Below, piece by piece: positions 1 through 7,039 of a stretch of 8,513 nt of DNA. A model generated the notes under the pieces. That model was not told the DNA's origin and ran no database searches. It worked only from the letters and a program-made list of their open reading frames with translations. Made by a program: the position numbers and the translations under genes. The first letter of the stretch is position 1. Each line of letters opens with the position of its first letter. The stretch comes from UBA12191 sp964422295 (GTDB taxonomy: Bacteria > Planctomycetota > UBA8108 > UBA1146): NCBI GenBank assembly GCA_964422295.1, contig CAYRAM010000054.1, forward strand, positions 1 to 8,513, written 5' to 3'.

Positions 1-77
1 TGGTGGGCGATACTGGACTCGAACCAGTGACCTCATCGATGTGAACGATGCGCTCTAGCCAGCTGAGCTAAACGCCC
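1..77 (-). tRNA. tRNA-Val (anticodon CAC)
   Basis: The reverse complement folds as a complete 77-nt tRNA with an encoded CCA end. The anticodon stem CATCG/CGATG closes the loop TTCACAT, which places CAC at positions 34-36 and so reads the valine codon GUG. The T arm ACTGG/CCAGT with loop TTCGAGT and the D stem GCTC/GAGC are perfect. The acceptor stem GGGCGTT/ATCGCCC has one flaw, a U-U opposition at 6:67, where the usual valine tRNA has A-U. The discriminator is A73. It lies 15 nt downstream of tRNA-Leu on the same strand and is probably in the same transcript. The window begins exactly at the CCA end, so no terminator can be seen. Confidence 0.95.
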
Positions 78-92
78 CCCAGATTTTAAAGT

Positions 93-181
93 TGGTGCCG
101 AAGAGAGGATTCGAACCTCCACCCGGTGTGAACCGGACCAGGACCTGAACCTGGCGCGTCTGCCAGTTCCGCCACTTCGGC
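93..181 (-). tRNA. tRNA-Leu (anticodon CAG)
   Basis: The reverse complement is an 89-nt class II tRNA with encoded CCA. The acceptor stem GCCGAAG/CTTCGGC is perfect. The anticodon stem CCAGG/CCTGG closes the loop TTCAGGT, giving anticodon CAG (codon CUG, leucine). The long variable arm forms its own stem, CCGGT/ACCGG, which is the class II hallmark expected of tRNA-Leu. The T arm is GGAGG/CCTCT with loop TTCGAAT. It is the first gene of a two-tRNA minus-strand unit with tRNA-Val. Confidence 0.96.
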
Positions 182-192
182 ACAAGCACGGA

Positions 193-221
193 TGAATATC
201 CTTCCACGCCCATAAAGTCAA
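193..221 (-). promoter_or_regulatory. sigma70-like promoter for the tRNA-Leu/tRNA-Val unit
   Basis: On the minus strand the hexamer TTGACT (216-221, five of six consensus) is followed after a 17-nt spacer by TATTCA (193-198, a weak -10 with only the first three bases matching). Transcription would begin about 6-8 nt downstream, just before the tRNA-Leu 5' end at 181, a normal arrangement for stable RNA genes. The position supports the call more than the -10 does. Confidence 0.45.
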
Positions 222-343
222 GACTCCCCGACGATGTTGGCCGGGTTCATGGTAAAACCTTTCCATTGCCGTTGAGTTGTGAGTTCCCTTGGGAGAAGAC
301 CGGGACAGGATCAGAATACCGGGCGATGGAAGGAATCGAAGCG

Positions 344-793
344 ATGAAGGTGGTGGCCCAAAATCGAAGGGCACGCTTTGAACTGGAGATCCTCGACACT
401 CTGGAGACGGGTATCGTTCTTCAGGGATCCGAGGTCAAAAGCCTGCGCGCCGGTCAGTGTGAACTGGTCGACGGTTTTGTGCGCATCGAATCGGGAGAGG
501 CTTTCCTCCACAAGATCCGCATCGCCGAATACAGCCACGGCGGTTACTCCAACCACGAGCCGACCCGCAAGCGCAAATTGCTGGTGCACAAAAGGGAAGC
601 AGATCAACTGCGCGTCAAAATGGAAGAGAAGGGGCTGACCGTCGTTCCGTTGAAGATCTATTTCAATGACAAGGGCAAGGTCAAAGTCGAAGTCGGGGTC
701 GGTCGCGGCAAAAAGACCCACGACAAGCGCAAAGCGACCAAGGATCGGGAAACCAAGCGCGAGATCGATCGGGAGTTGCGCCGCAGGCGATAG
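344..793 (+). CDS. smpB: SsrA-binding protein SmpB
   Basis: SmpB binds the tRNA-like domain of tmRNA, takes the place of an anticodon arm in the decoding centre, and is needed for trans-translation on stalled ribosomes. The 149-residue protein is of normal family length. The opening MKVVAQNRRARFELEIL, the GSEVKSLR motif at residues 28-35 and the HEPTRKRKLLVHKRE block at 71-85 are family signatures. The C-terminal tail with GKKTHDKR (122-129) and a run of Arg/Lys/Glu is the basic segment that becomes helical in the mRNA channel. The ATG at 344 is chosen because GGAAGGA (328-334) sits 9 nt upstream and because family members begin with M-K-V/I. In-frame starts at 266 and 326 would add residues with no family counterpart. 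The gene is directly upstream of ssrA, a common arrangement that supports both calls. Confidence 0.97.
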   Translation: MKVVAQNRRARFELEILDTLETGIVLQGSEVKSLRAGQCELVDGFVRIESGEAFLHKIRIAEYSHGGYSNHEPTRKRKLLVHKREADQLRVKMEEKGLTVVPLKIYFNDKGKVKVEVGVGRGKKTHDKRKATKDRETKREIDRELRRRR

Positions 794-826
794 TCGCAGA
801 TCGGCCTCTATCCCTCACAGGTTCCC

Positions 827-854
827 TTGCCGTTTTCACAACCACGGATAAATT
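827..854 (+). promoter_or_regulatory. possible promoter for ssrA
   Basis: TTGCCG (827-832) and TAAATT (849-854) are separated by 16 nt, each matching four of six sigma70 consensus bases. Transcription would start near 861, giving a precursor tmRNA with a leader of roughly 40 nt to be removed by RNase P. The match is modest and the site lies in the gap after the smpB stop, so co-transcription from the smpB promoter is an alternative. Confidence 0.35.
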
Positions 855-863
855 GGGAGAACA

Positions 864-891
864 CCCATCTCCCTCCCTGGAGGAAAATGGG
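864..891 (+). other. leader hairpin just upstream of mature tmRNA
   Basis: CCCAT (864-868) can pair with ATGGG (887-891), and inside it CCTC (872-875) with GAGG (880-883) around a CCTG tetraloop. There is no T-tract after it, so it is not an obvious smpB terminator. It would lie in the 5' leader of precursor tmRNA, 8 nt before the mature 5' end. Role unknown. Confidence 0.3.
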
Positions 892-899
892 GTTCTGTC

Positions 900-1252
900 G
901 GGGGCGAAACGGTTTCGACCGGACGATGGAACGTCGTGTGGCAGGTGGAGGTTGTCCGGAGGCCTCCTAAAACACCGGGCAAAATTTTGACTGCGAACAA
1001 CAACTTCGCACTGGCTGCCTAATAGTGGCGCCCCCTCCCCCGTGGCATGTCCAGGGCCACGGACGGAGGGCCATTTTACTGGACTGGCCGAAGAAGACCT
1101 TGCCAGTGGTCTTTGAGGCGAGATCGAACTGGCGACCGTGGATCGGATCCTGTCCGTTGGAGCTGACCTCGGTTTTAAATAACGGACTAAGCCTGTAGAA
1201 GCTCGGCGGGAAACGTTTCGGGACCCGGGTTCGACTCCCGGCGCCTCCACCA
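900..1252 (+). ncRNA. ssrA: transfer-messenger RNA (tmRNA)
   Basis: tmRNA acts with SmpB to rescue ribosomes stalled on broken mRNAs and to tag the product for proteolysis. The 5' end GGGGGCG (900-906) pairs with CGCCTCC (1242-1248), including the G3-U70 wobble recognised by alanyl-tRNA synthetase. A1249 is the discriminator and CCA (1250-1252) is encoded. The T arm CCGGG/CCCGG with loop TTCGACT is perfect, and GCGAAACGGTTTCGACCGG near the 5' end is the conserved tmRNA opening. A short tag frame ending in ALAA lies inside. Beyond the tag stop, GTGGC (1040-1044) pairs with GCCAC as part of a GC-rich stem extended by CCCTCC/GGAGGG, consistent with a pseudoknot of the usual ring. The length of 353 nt is typical of the one-piece form. 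Confidence 0.97.
993..1025 (+). other. tmRNA tag-peptide reading frame (ANNNFALAA)
   Basis: Translation resumes after TTTTGACT at the GCG codon (993-995), and the frame reads Ala-Asn-Asn-Asn-Phe-Ala-Leu-Ala-Ala, followed by TAA and TAG in tandem (1020-1025). The terminal ALAA is the degron recognised by ClpXP in studied bacteria. The initial Ala-Asn and the aromatic residue before ALAA match the usual tag pattern. The tag is nine residues, one shorter than the E. coli tag. The exact resume codon is inferred by analogy. Confidence 0.85.
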
Positions 1253-1296
1253 ATTTGTTGCTCTCCTTTCCTGGGACCGGAAGGCATGGAAGCTAC

Positions 1297-2229
1297 ATGG
1301 CCCGAGGTTCGCGCAAATCTCGCTCTTCAAGAACTGCCCCCGATGGGGGCGTGGTGGTGTGGAAACCGCGGGGACCCTCTTCCAGGAGTGTGGTCGATCG
1401 GGTGCAGCGCAAGTTGGGGGTTCGTGGTTTGGGGCATTGCGGAACCCTGGACCCCCTCGCCAGTGGCGTGATGGTTCTCACCGGTGGGCTGGGAAGCAAG
1501 TTCCAACAATGGCTGACGATCCACGACAAAAGTTATGAAGCAACCATCTGGTGGGGGTTGGGGAGTGACAGCGGCGATGGCGAAGGACCCCTGTGGTCTC
1601 CATCGACGCCAGTGTCGCTGCCGACGGCTGCCGATGTCGAGGCGATTCTTCCGCGTTTTCTGGGTGAACAGGAGCAGATGCCGCCGCTGCACAGTGCGGT
1701 TCGCATCGATGGCCGACGTGCCTATCAAAGTGCCCGGGAAGGGAAGGATGTCGATCTGCAAGCACGATCGATTCGCATCGATACCTTGCAACTCCTGGAG
1801 ATGGACGGGCCTCGCTGCCGCCTGCGGGTCGATTGCGGGCCGGGGACCTATATTCGCAGTCTCGCCCGAGATCTCGGTGAAGCATGGGGGATACCGGCAA
1901 CGTTGATCGGTTTGCGTCGCCTCTCCTGTGGGGTTCATACCCTTGAAGAGGCGGTGTGTTGCGATCAGATTTGCAGCGACGATTGGTGGCCTCTGGAGCA
2001 GTTGGTGAAACACCTTCCAAGACACGATCTCAGCGAAGATGAATGCCGACTCCTCGCTCAGGGGCAGCAGTTATCGGGCACGGTCGATGGGGAACGGGTG
2101 GCATGGTGCCAGGAGGTGGTCCAGGGAATCGTCGAACCCGGCAGTGACGGCATCAGTGACGGCATCAAGGCACGGCGTTGGCTTTCCCGGGGGGTGCGAG
2201 AAGCTGGCGTGGAGCAAGATCCTGTTTAG
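1297..2229 (+). CDS. truB: tRNA pseudouridine(55) synthase TruB
   Basis: TruB isomerises U55 in the T loop of elongator tRNAs to pseudouridine. From the ATG at 1297 the protein has 310 residues, a usual length. The N-terminal motif VVVWKPRGPSS (20-30) corresponds to the family KP-x-G-x-TS segment. GHCGTLDPLASG (46-57) carries the catalytic Asp52. RIDGRRAYQSAREGKDVDL matches the VDGKRAYELAR block, and CGPGTYIRSLARDLGEAWG matches the KGTYIRTLARDLG signature. The C-terminal WPLEQLVKHLPRHDLSEDE stretch fits the TruB C-terminal region. The start is set by GGAAG 4 nt upstream plus GGAAGG at 12 nt. A TTG at 1255 would add 14 unconserved residues almost abutting the tmRNA 3' end. The gene follows ssrA by 44 nt with no terminator visible, so it may share a transcript with the tmRNA. 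Confidence 0.93.
   Translation: MARGSRKSRSSRTAPDGGVVVWKPRGPSSRSVVDRVQRKLGVRGLGHCGTLDPLASGVMVLTGGLGSKFQQWLTIHDKSYEATIWWGLGSDSGDGEGPLWSPSTPVSLPTAADVEAILPRFLGEQEQMPPLHSAVRIDGRRAYQSAREGKDVDLQARSIRIDTLQLLEMDGPRCRLRVDCGPGTYIRSLARDLGEAWGIPATLIGLRRLSCGVHTLEEAVCCDQICSDDWWPLEQLVKHLPRHDLSEDECRLLAQGQQLSGTVDGERVAWCQEVVQGIVEPGSDGISDGIKARRWLSRGVREAGVEQDPV
2143..2166 (+). repeat. 12-nt in-frame tandem duplication inside truB
   Basis: The 12-mer AGTGACGGCATC occurs twice back to back (2143-2154 and 2155-2166). It encodes a doubled Ser-Asp-Gly-Ile near the C terminus, outside the catalytic core. It probably arose by slippage and keeps the frame. Confidence 0.9.
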
Positions 2230-3239
2230 GGGCGCTCCAATTTGATGGCATCGATGACCAAAGTCTTCTTGTGTGACGGCGGCACCGTCAGCAACGTCAG
2301 AGCCTGAATGTCGGTCCACGTCAAATTGGGATCCTTCTTCAGGTTCTTGACCAGATCGATGCGAAAGTGATTCCAGCCTTTGCGCTTGATGGTCACGTTA
2401 TGAGAGTAACAGTTATTGCGCAGATAGCCGGCGAGCCCGCCCATGTTTGCCCACGCTTGATTGCCACCCTCGATCGGATCGGTGCCAAAGTAAACGACGT
2501 ACTTGCCGAAGTTGTCGTCTTCATTGAAGACGGAAAAGGTGAGCCACCGATAATCTTCGACGACCACATTTTCGAGGCTTGCCAGATGCAACCTGCCAAA
2601 GGCGAAGTTGCCAAAGGCTCCGCCACCGGTGTTCCCGGATGACCAGATCAGTGCGCCCTTGCCTTCGTGAATCACATCCGGATCTTTGGTCAGGCGGGTT
2701 TCATTTTCGGGCCATGCTTCCCGGGCTTTCTTCTCCGGCTCCGGGGGATCCTCCTCAAAGGTGGCAAGATCGAAGAAGAGTTCCGGGTACAGGATGGTGC
2801 GCAGTTCTTCAAGGTGGTCAGCGAGAGGAGTGTCGCCGTACTTTTTCTGTTGAGTCAGCCATGCAGACCATGCTCTGCGCCATTTTTTGCGATCGATGTC
2901 CTTGCTGATCTTGTCGAGATTCTTGCCCCCCTTGGCCGCTTCGAGATAGCCATCGACGATCTTTCGCGAATCTTTGTCGGCGGTCGCCTTGAGAACCTCC
3001 TGAAACGCCTTCGTCGACTCTTTCCAATTTTTCTCGTCGAGGGCGGTGCGCCCATCTTCGAATCGCTGCTTTGCTTCGGGGGTCTTGAAGGTGGGTTGGG
3101 GATCTTCGACGGGGGCTGGGGTGGAGCTGTTCGCCTCAAGATCTGCGGGGAGTGGAGAGATCAGAGTCACGAAAATCAGCATCGCCCCCATGATCGGGAG
3201 TGCCAAATCGTGAAGGATCGATCGTTGCTGTGAGTACAT
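2226..3239 (-). CDS. secreted protein of unknown function with C-terminal beta-rich domain
   Basis: No family is recognised with certainty. From the chosen ATG the protein has 337 residues. Residues 11-31 form a hydrophobic segment after a short basic N terminus, which looks like a signal peptide or uncleaved anchor; there is no lipobox cysteine. A Pro/Glu-rich linker (about 38-55) leads to a charged helical stretch (55-150), where EAKQRFEDGRTALDEKNWKE resembles one TPR-like helix pair. Residues about 155-337 alternate hydrophobic and polar residues with many Gly/Asn/Trp and end in TLVIDAIKLERP, an ending often seen in jelly-roll carbohydrate-binding modules; this is only a suggestion. AGGAGG (3247-3252) precedes two adjacent ATGs; the second, at 3239, has the better 7-nt spacing. 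It diverges from the haem-motif lipoprotein gene and converges on truB with overlapping stops. Confidence 0.8.
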   Translation of the reverse strand: MYSQQRSILHDLALPIMGAMLIFVTLISPLPADLEANSSTPAPVEDPQPTFKTPEAKQRFEDGRTALDEKNWKESTKAFQEVLKATADKDSRKIVDGYLEAAKGGKNLDKISKDIDRKKWRRAWSAWLTQQKKYGDTPLADHLEELRTILYPELFFDLATFEEDPPEPEKKAREAWPENETRLTKDPDVIHEGKGALIWSSGNTGGGAFGNFAFGRLHLASLENVVVEDYRWLTFSVFNEDDNFGKYVVYFGTDPIEGGNQAWANMGGLAGYLRNNCYSHNVTIKRKGWNHFRIDLVKNLKKDPNLTWTDIQALTLLTVPPSHKKTLVIDAIKLERP

Positions 3240-3373
3240 CATTCTTCCTCCTGCCCCAGTTGAGGCATCCATGCGGGAGAACGCAGATCTTCGGTGATCG
3301 GGAATCTCGGCACCCCAAGGATGACGAGTTTCCGTAAAGTGGTATTCTAAAAGGCGACGAGGGGGGGATTCCA

Positions 3374-5005
3374 GTGAGCACATTTCGAGACATTCTAGGT
3401 CTGTTCATCTTCGGTTTGATCGTCTACGGGTGTACCAGCGCCGATTCTCCGGCTCCGAAGAAACCCCAGCCCCCGGTGCCTGAAGTGATCGATCTGGGTG
3501 AAATCCAGCCCGACCCGGTGATCTCGGACAAGCCCCCGGCGAAACCCAAACTCAAACGGGAAGACCTTCCTGATCTGAGCGCCGATCAGATTGCACAGGC
3601 AGAGAACCTGGTGATGGGATCCTGCAGTCGTTGCCACGCACCGTTGCCTGCAGATGCCCTGCCCAAAGCATCTTGGGAACGAGTCATCCTGTCGATGGCG
3701 GAGATGGAGGGGCCTTGGAAACAGCCCCCTCCAACCCTGGAAGAGTTGGCTGTCGCCCTCTACTGGTATGAGAAGGAGGCACCGGAAGCACTCGAAGTGA
3801 TTCGTCACCCCCGTGAAGAAGCATTGCAGTTTGAAGTCGTCGAACTGACTCCCCGGGGATTGGAAAAGGAACGGATTCCAGCGGTCTCTGACATCATGCT
3901 CTTCAAGGGGAAGCGGGGAATTCCGGAAGGATTGATGATCTCCGAGTTGCGCAGCAGCCGTTTGATGGCGATCCCCTACGGTGAACTCGACCCCGCAAAT
4001 TTGCGCCCCTTCCTGGGCCCGGTCGATTTCAACTACCCCGCTGCGATCAGCCACGGTGATTACAACGGGGGACGGCTGGACATATTCGTCGCCAGCCTCG
4101 GTGGCATGAATCCCGACAACGAAACCGCAGGAGGGGTGTCGTACATCCTTTATGAGGACGGGGGTTGGAGAAATGTCCCGATTCCCGTCGAATTGGGTCG
4201 CGCATGTGACATCGATGCTGCGGATATGGATGGAGATGACGATACCGACATCGTGGTTTGCGCCTTTGGGTTCCGCGGTCCTGGCCAATTGGTGTGGTTG
4301 AAAAATATTCGCGACCAGTTTGTGGTCAAAGTCCTCGATGAGCGGGATGGATTCGTTGCGGCGATCACCGACGACGTCGATGACGACGATGATGAAGATA
4401 TCATCGCCCTGCTCTCTCAGGAGCACGAAGTGCTGCTGCAATTCACCAATGATGGCGAGGGAGTTTTCACCATGAAGGAACTTCTTCGCCTGCCCCATGC
4501 GGCCTGGGGTTCGTCAGATCTGATGCGCGTCGATCTGGACCGGGATGGGGATCGTGACTTGCTGCTGATCAATGGGGATACTTTGGATGATCACACTCCC
4601 AAACCGGTCCACGGTGTCCGTTGGCTTGAGCGGGTGGGTTCGGAGTTTGTCGAATTTCACGAAATATTGCTGCTTCCCGGCTGTGAACGTGCCGCAGTCG
4701 GCGATCTCGACGGTGATGGCGATTTTGATGTCGTCGGTGCTGCCTTCATGCCGCAACTGCCGGTCGAAGAGTGGGATCGCTGGGATTCCCTGGTTTGGGC
4801 AGAAAACCTCGGCGATGCCGAAGCGTGGGATGTGCGTAGCATCGAAGTGGGTAATCCGGTTCATTCCGCCGTCTACGTCGACGATCTCGATCGTGATGGA
4901 GTGATGGATATCGTCACCGGAAACTACGTCTGGATCGAAGCGACCGGAAAACCTCAGGTACGACGCGATTACCTCACCGTCTGGCGTGGCTTGTCCAGAC
5001 CTTGA
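3374..5005 (+). CDS. FG-GAP/VCBS-repeat lipoprotein with a c-type haem motif
   Basis: The 543-residue protein begins with a hydrophobic segment ending in LIVYGC, a probable lipobox with Cys20 as lipidation site (Tyr at -2 is atypical), followed by a Pro/Lys-rich linker to about residue 60. CSRCH (84-88) is a single CXXCH c-haem attachment motif; Met108 or Met111 could be the distal ligand, giving a small monohaem domain of about residues 70-140. From residue 229 on, Asp-rich calcium-binding-like motifs recur about every 50-60 residues: DYNGGRLD (229), DMDGDDDTD (284), DVDDDDDED (334), DLDRDGDRD (387), DLDGDGDFD (444) and DLDRDGVMD (504), as expected of an FG-GAP/VCBS beta-propeller. It is likely displayed outside the cytoplasm; electron transfer or polymer binding is possible but unproven. 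The start is GTG at 3374, preceded by a G-rich GAGGGGGGGA ribosome-binding region. Confidence 0.88.
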   Translation: MSTFRDILGLFIFGLIVYGCTSADSPAPKKPQPPVPEVIDLGEIQPDPVISDKPPAKPKLKREDLPDLSADQIAQAENLVMGSCSRCHAPLPADALPKASWERVILSMAEMEGPWKQPPPTLEELAVALYWYEKEAPEALEVIRHPREEALQFEVVELTPRGLEKERIPAVSDIMLFKGKRGIPEGLMISELRSSRLMAIPYGELDPANLRPFLGPVDFNYPAAISHGDYNGGRLDIFVASLGGMNPDNETAGGVSYILYEDGGWRNVPIPVELGRACDIDAADMDGDDDTDIVVCAFGFRGPGQLVWLKNIRDQFVVKVLDERDGFVAAITDDVDDDDDEDIIALLSQEHEVLLQFTNDGEGVFTMKELLRLPHAAWGSSDLMRVDLDRDGDRDLLLINGDTLDDHTPKPVHGVRWLERVGSEFVEFHEILLLPGCERAAVGDLDGDGDFDVVGAAFMPQLPVEEWDRWDSLVWAENLGDAEAWDVRSIEVGNPVHSAVYVDDLDRDGVMDIVTGNYVWIEATGKPQVRRDYLTVWRGLSRP

Positions 5006-7000
5006 TCAGCGATCAGCGGCCGCTGGTTCCGCTTCCCCGAGGGGACTCTCCTGCGGTGGAGATTCTTGCGGTGCCTCCAAAATTTGCAACTGGTCACGCA
5101 GTCGCTGCTGGAGTTCTTGCAGACCGGGGACGAGGTCGGTTCCCTCCAGGCGTTGGAGCAATCTGCGCGCTTCAACGGCCTCCCTGCGGGCGAGGCGCAC
5201 ACGGGTTTCCAGCAAGATCGCCAGTGCATTCCCCGGTTCGAGGCGCCGGGCACGTTGGTAACTATCCAAGGCTCCCGGATACATCTGCTGTGATTCGAGG
5301 AGTTGGCCCAAATTGATCCACCCATGGGTGTAAAGGGGATCCACTTCGATCGCCTTCCGCACCGCCGCGAGAGCCCGGGGGCCATCTCCGGAGGCGAGCA
5401 AGGTGCCGAGGTTGTTCCAAGCTGGGGCATAATCGGGATTGGCGCGAACCGCTTCCTCAAAGTGCAGTTGTGCGCCGACGAAGTCGCCGCGATTTTGCGC
5501 CAGGATTCCGAGGTTATGAAGGGCCCTGAAGTCATCGGGATCCTGTTCGAGACACTGTTGGTAGCACTCTTCAGCGAGATCCAGGTCGTTCCGTTGCTCA
5601 TGAATGTAACCCAGTGCCATCGGATCAATGCAGTAGGTTTCCATCAAAGTCCGGGATGGGATGGGAATCAAATGGACGATGATGCTGATCAGCAAGAGTG
5701 GCACCCCATCCCGCCATGTGAGGGAGGATCGCACCAGACCAACTCCTCCGAAGACACAACCCAGTGCAAGGATCGGCACCCGATATCTGCCAGCGACAAA
5801 GAAGGCCCATGCCAGGAAGGCAAGAACACCGACGGTGACCAGGATGGGAAGACCACGATTCCATAATTCCCTGCGCAGCTTCCATCCTCCGAAGATGAGA
5901 AGCGCGATGAGAAATCCGGATGAACCGGGGCCGTAACGCAATATGCGCAACACCAGATTGCGCTCTTCTTCATCGACCAGATTTTTGTTGTTGGGGACAT
6001 CCCGGGATGAGACTAGGGCGAGGGCTTTGACCCCCATCCGCTGTAGCCAGGCCCCAGGCTGCGAAGTGATCTCTTCGACTGCCAATCGCAGATAAGCCCG
6101 GCTCTTTGCAGAAGGTTTCTCGATGTCCCGGGTCAATTCCAGAATGGCATCCCAGCGGGGGCCTGCAGCGACCGAAGTGAGGCCATCGGCGCCGATTTCG
6201 CCTCCTGCCCTGTTGCCGATGTAGAGGTTGATCCCACCATTGGAACTGACGATGACCCGATCCTCCCCGGCCCAGCGATTGAGGGCCATCACCGGTCCGA
6301 GGGTGATGACGAAGCCGATGAGAAGTGCTGCCACGGAGTTCCATCGTTGGGGGGTATGCCATGATTTTCGCAACGCCATCAAAGCGTAGACGGCACCGAG
6401 AGGGAGAGCGACGGCGCGGGTGATGGCCGCAAGGCCGGTGATGAAGCCAACGAAAAACCAGGAGAGTTCGGATGCTGCGGGCGCTGAATCGGCAGCAGGG
6501 TTCCACAGTCGATCGAGGAGATCGACGGCGAGAACGATCAGGAAACAGAAGAGGGTTGTGTCGAGGAATTGACCGCAGAAATAGGCTGCGAGCCCACTGA
6601 CGGAGTAGAGGATCCCGGTCCAAAGGGCAGCCCTGCGCCCGGCCCAACGCCACGCCATTCCGGCAAGCAGAACGGTAGTTCCGGAGTCGATGAGCGCCTG
6701 CAAAATCTTCACAAGCCATGCAAATCCGGTAGGCACTCCTTGTCCATGAGTGCCGAGATCAGCGAAGCCGATCCCGAGTATTGCGAGGAGAGCGGGATAC
6801 CCCGGCGGTTTCCAATAGGGGGTCCCTGCTGAAGGTCCATCTTCCAGGAAATTGCGAGCCTGGTCGACATTGGTCAGCTCGTCGACGAAGGGCTGCTGGA
6901 AACAAATGTCGTGGGAAGACATCTGTGTGACCACACCGACACGAATCAACAATGAGAACAGGAACAGGATCAATAGCAGACGGGATGAATCAGCGAGCAC
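5006..7000 (-). CDS. GT39/ArnT-like membrane glycosyltransferase with C-terminal TPR domain
   Basis: The 664-residue protein looks like a GT-C fold transferase that moves a sugar from a lipid-linked donor to an extracytoplasmic acceptor. Residues 7-25 form the first membrane helix. The following loop has FVDELTNVDQARNF, with Asp40/Glu41 in the place of the family's catalytic acidic pair. WKPPGYPALLAILG (63-76) matches the KPP-x-YP hallmark. About ten hydrophobic segments follow up to residue 445, and SSNGGINLYIGN (252-263) is a loop motif common in this subgroup. Residues about 455-620 contain four to five TPR units, for example FRALHNLGILAQNRGDFVGA and YAPAWNNLGTLLA. The tail is Pro/Glu-rich. 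The start is GTG at 7000, with GAAGGGAAG (7005-7013) 4 nt before it. It follows the small lipoprotein gene by 39 nt. The acceptor substrate cannot be told from sequence. Confidence 0.88.
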   Translation of the reverse strand: MLADSSRLLLILFLFSLLIRVGVVTQMSSHDICFQQPFVDELTNVDQARNFLEDGPSAGTPYWKPPGYPALLAILGIGFADLGTHGQGVPTGFAWLVKILQALIDSGTTVLLAGMAWRWAGRRAALWTGILYSVSGLAAYFCGQFLDTTLFCFLIVLAVDLLDRLWNPAADSAPAASELSWFFVGFITGLAAITRAVALPLGAVYALMALRKSWHTPQRWNSVAALLIGFVITLGPVMALNRWAGEDRVIVSSNGGINLYIGNRAGGEIGADGLTSVAAGPRWDAILELTRDIEKPSAKSRAYLRLAVEEITSQPGAWLQRMGVKALALVSSRDVPNNKNLVDEEERNLVLRILRYGPGSSGFLIALLIFGGWKLRRELWNRGLPILVTVGVLAFLAWAFFVAGRYRVPILALGCVFGGVGLVRSSLTWRDGVPLLLISIIVHLIPIPSRTLMETYCIDPMALGYIHEQRNDLDLAEECYQQCLEQDPDDFRALHNLGILAQNRGDFVGAQLHFEEAVRANPDYAPAWNNLGTLLASGDGPRALAAVRKAIEVDPLYTHGWINLGQLLESQQMYPGALDSYQRARRLEPGNALAILLETRVRLARREAVEARRLLQRLEGTDLVPGLQELQQRLRDQLQILEAPQESPPQESPLGEAEPAAADR

Positions 7001-7039
7001 TCATCTTCCCTTCGATGCAGGATTGTTACTGCAGACCTG

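Noticed and set aside
33..374. Minus-strand open frame of 113 codons over the two tRNA genes
   Set aside because: It translates tRNA sequence on both halves, and products of this kind are well-known spurious annotations.
681..1253. Minus-strand open frames across the tmRNA gene
   Set aside because: They run antisense to smpB and ssrA, and the structured RNA fully explains the conservation and composition.
1327..2025. Two long minus-strand open frames opposite truB
   Set aside because: truB has clear family motifs in the plus frame, and the antisense products show no domain or consistent hydrophobic pattern.
3320..3348. Promoter for the FG-GAP lipoprotein gene using TATTCT at 3343-3348
   Set aside because: The -10 is plausible, but no acceptable -35 lies 15-19 nt upstream.
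3395..4498. 367-codon minus-strand open frame inside the FG-GAP lipoprotein gene
   Set aside because: It mirrors the Asp-rich repeats (GAT/GAC read as ATC/GTC), has no recognisable domain and no ribosome-binding site worth noting.
5970..6719. 249-codon open frame in another frame of the transferase gene
   Set aside because: It is Arg/Pro/His-rich, typical of out-of-frame reading of a GC-rich gene, and the transferase motifs are in the other frame.
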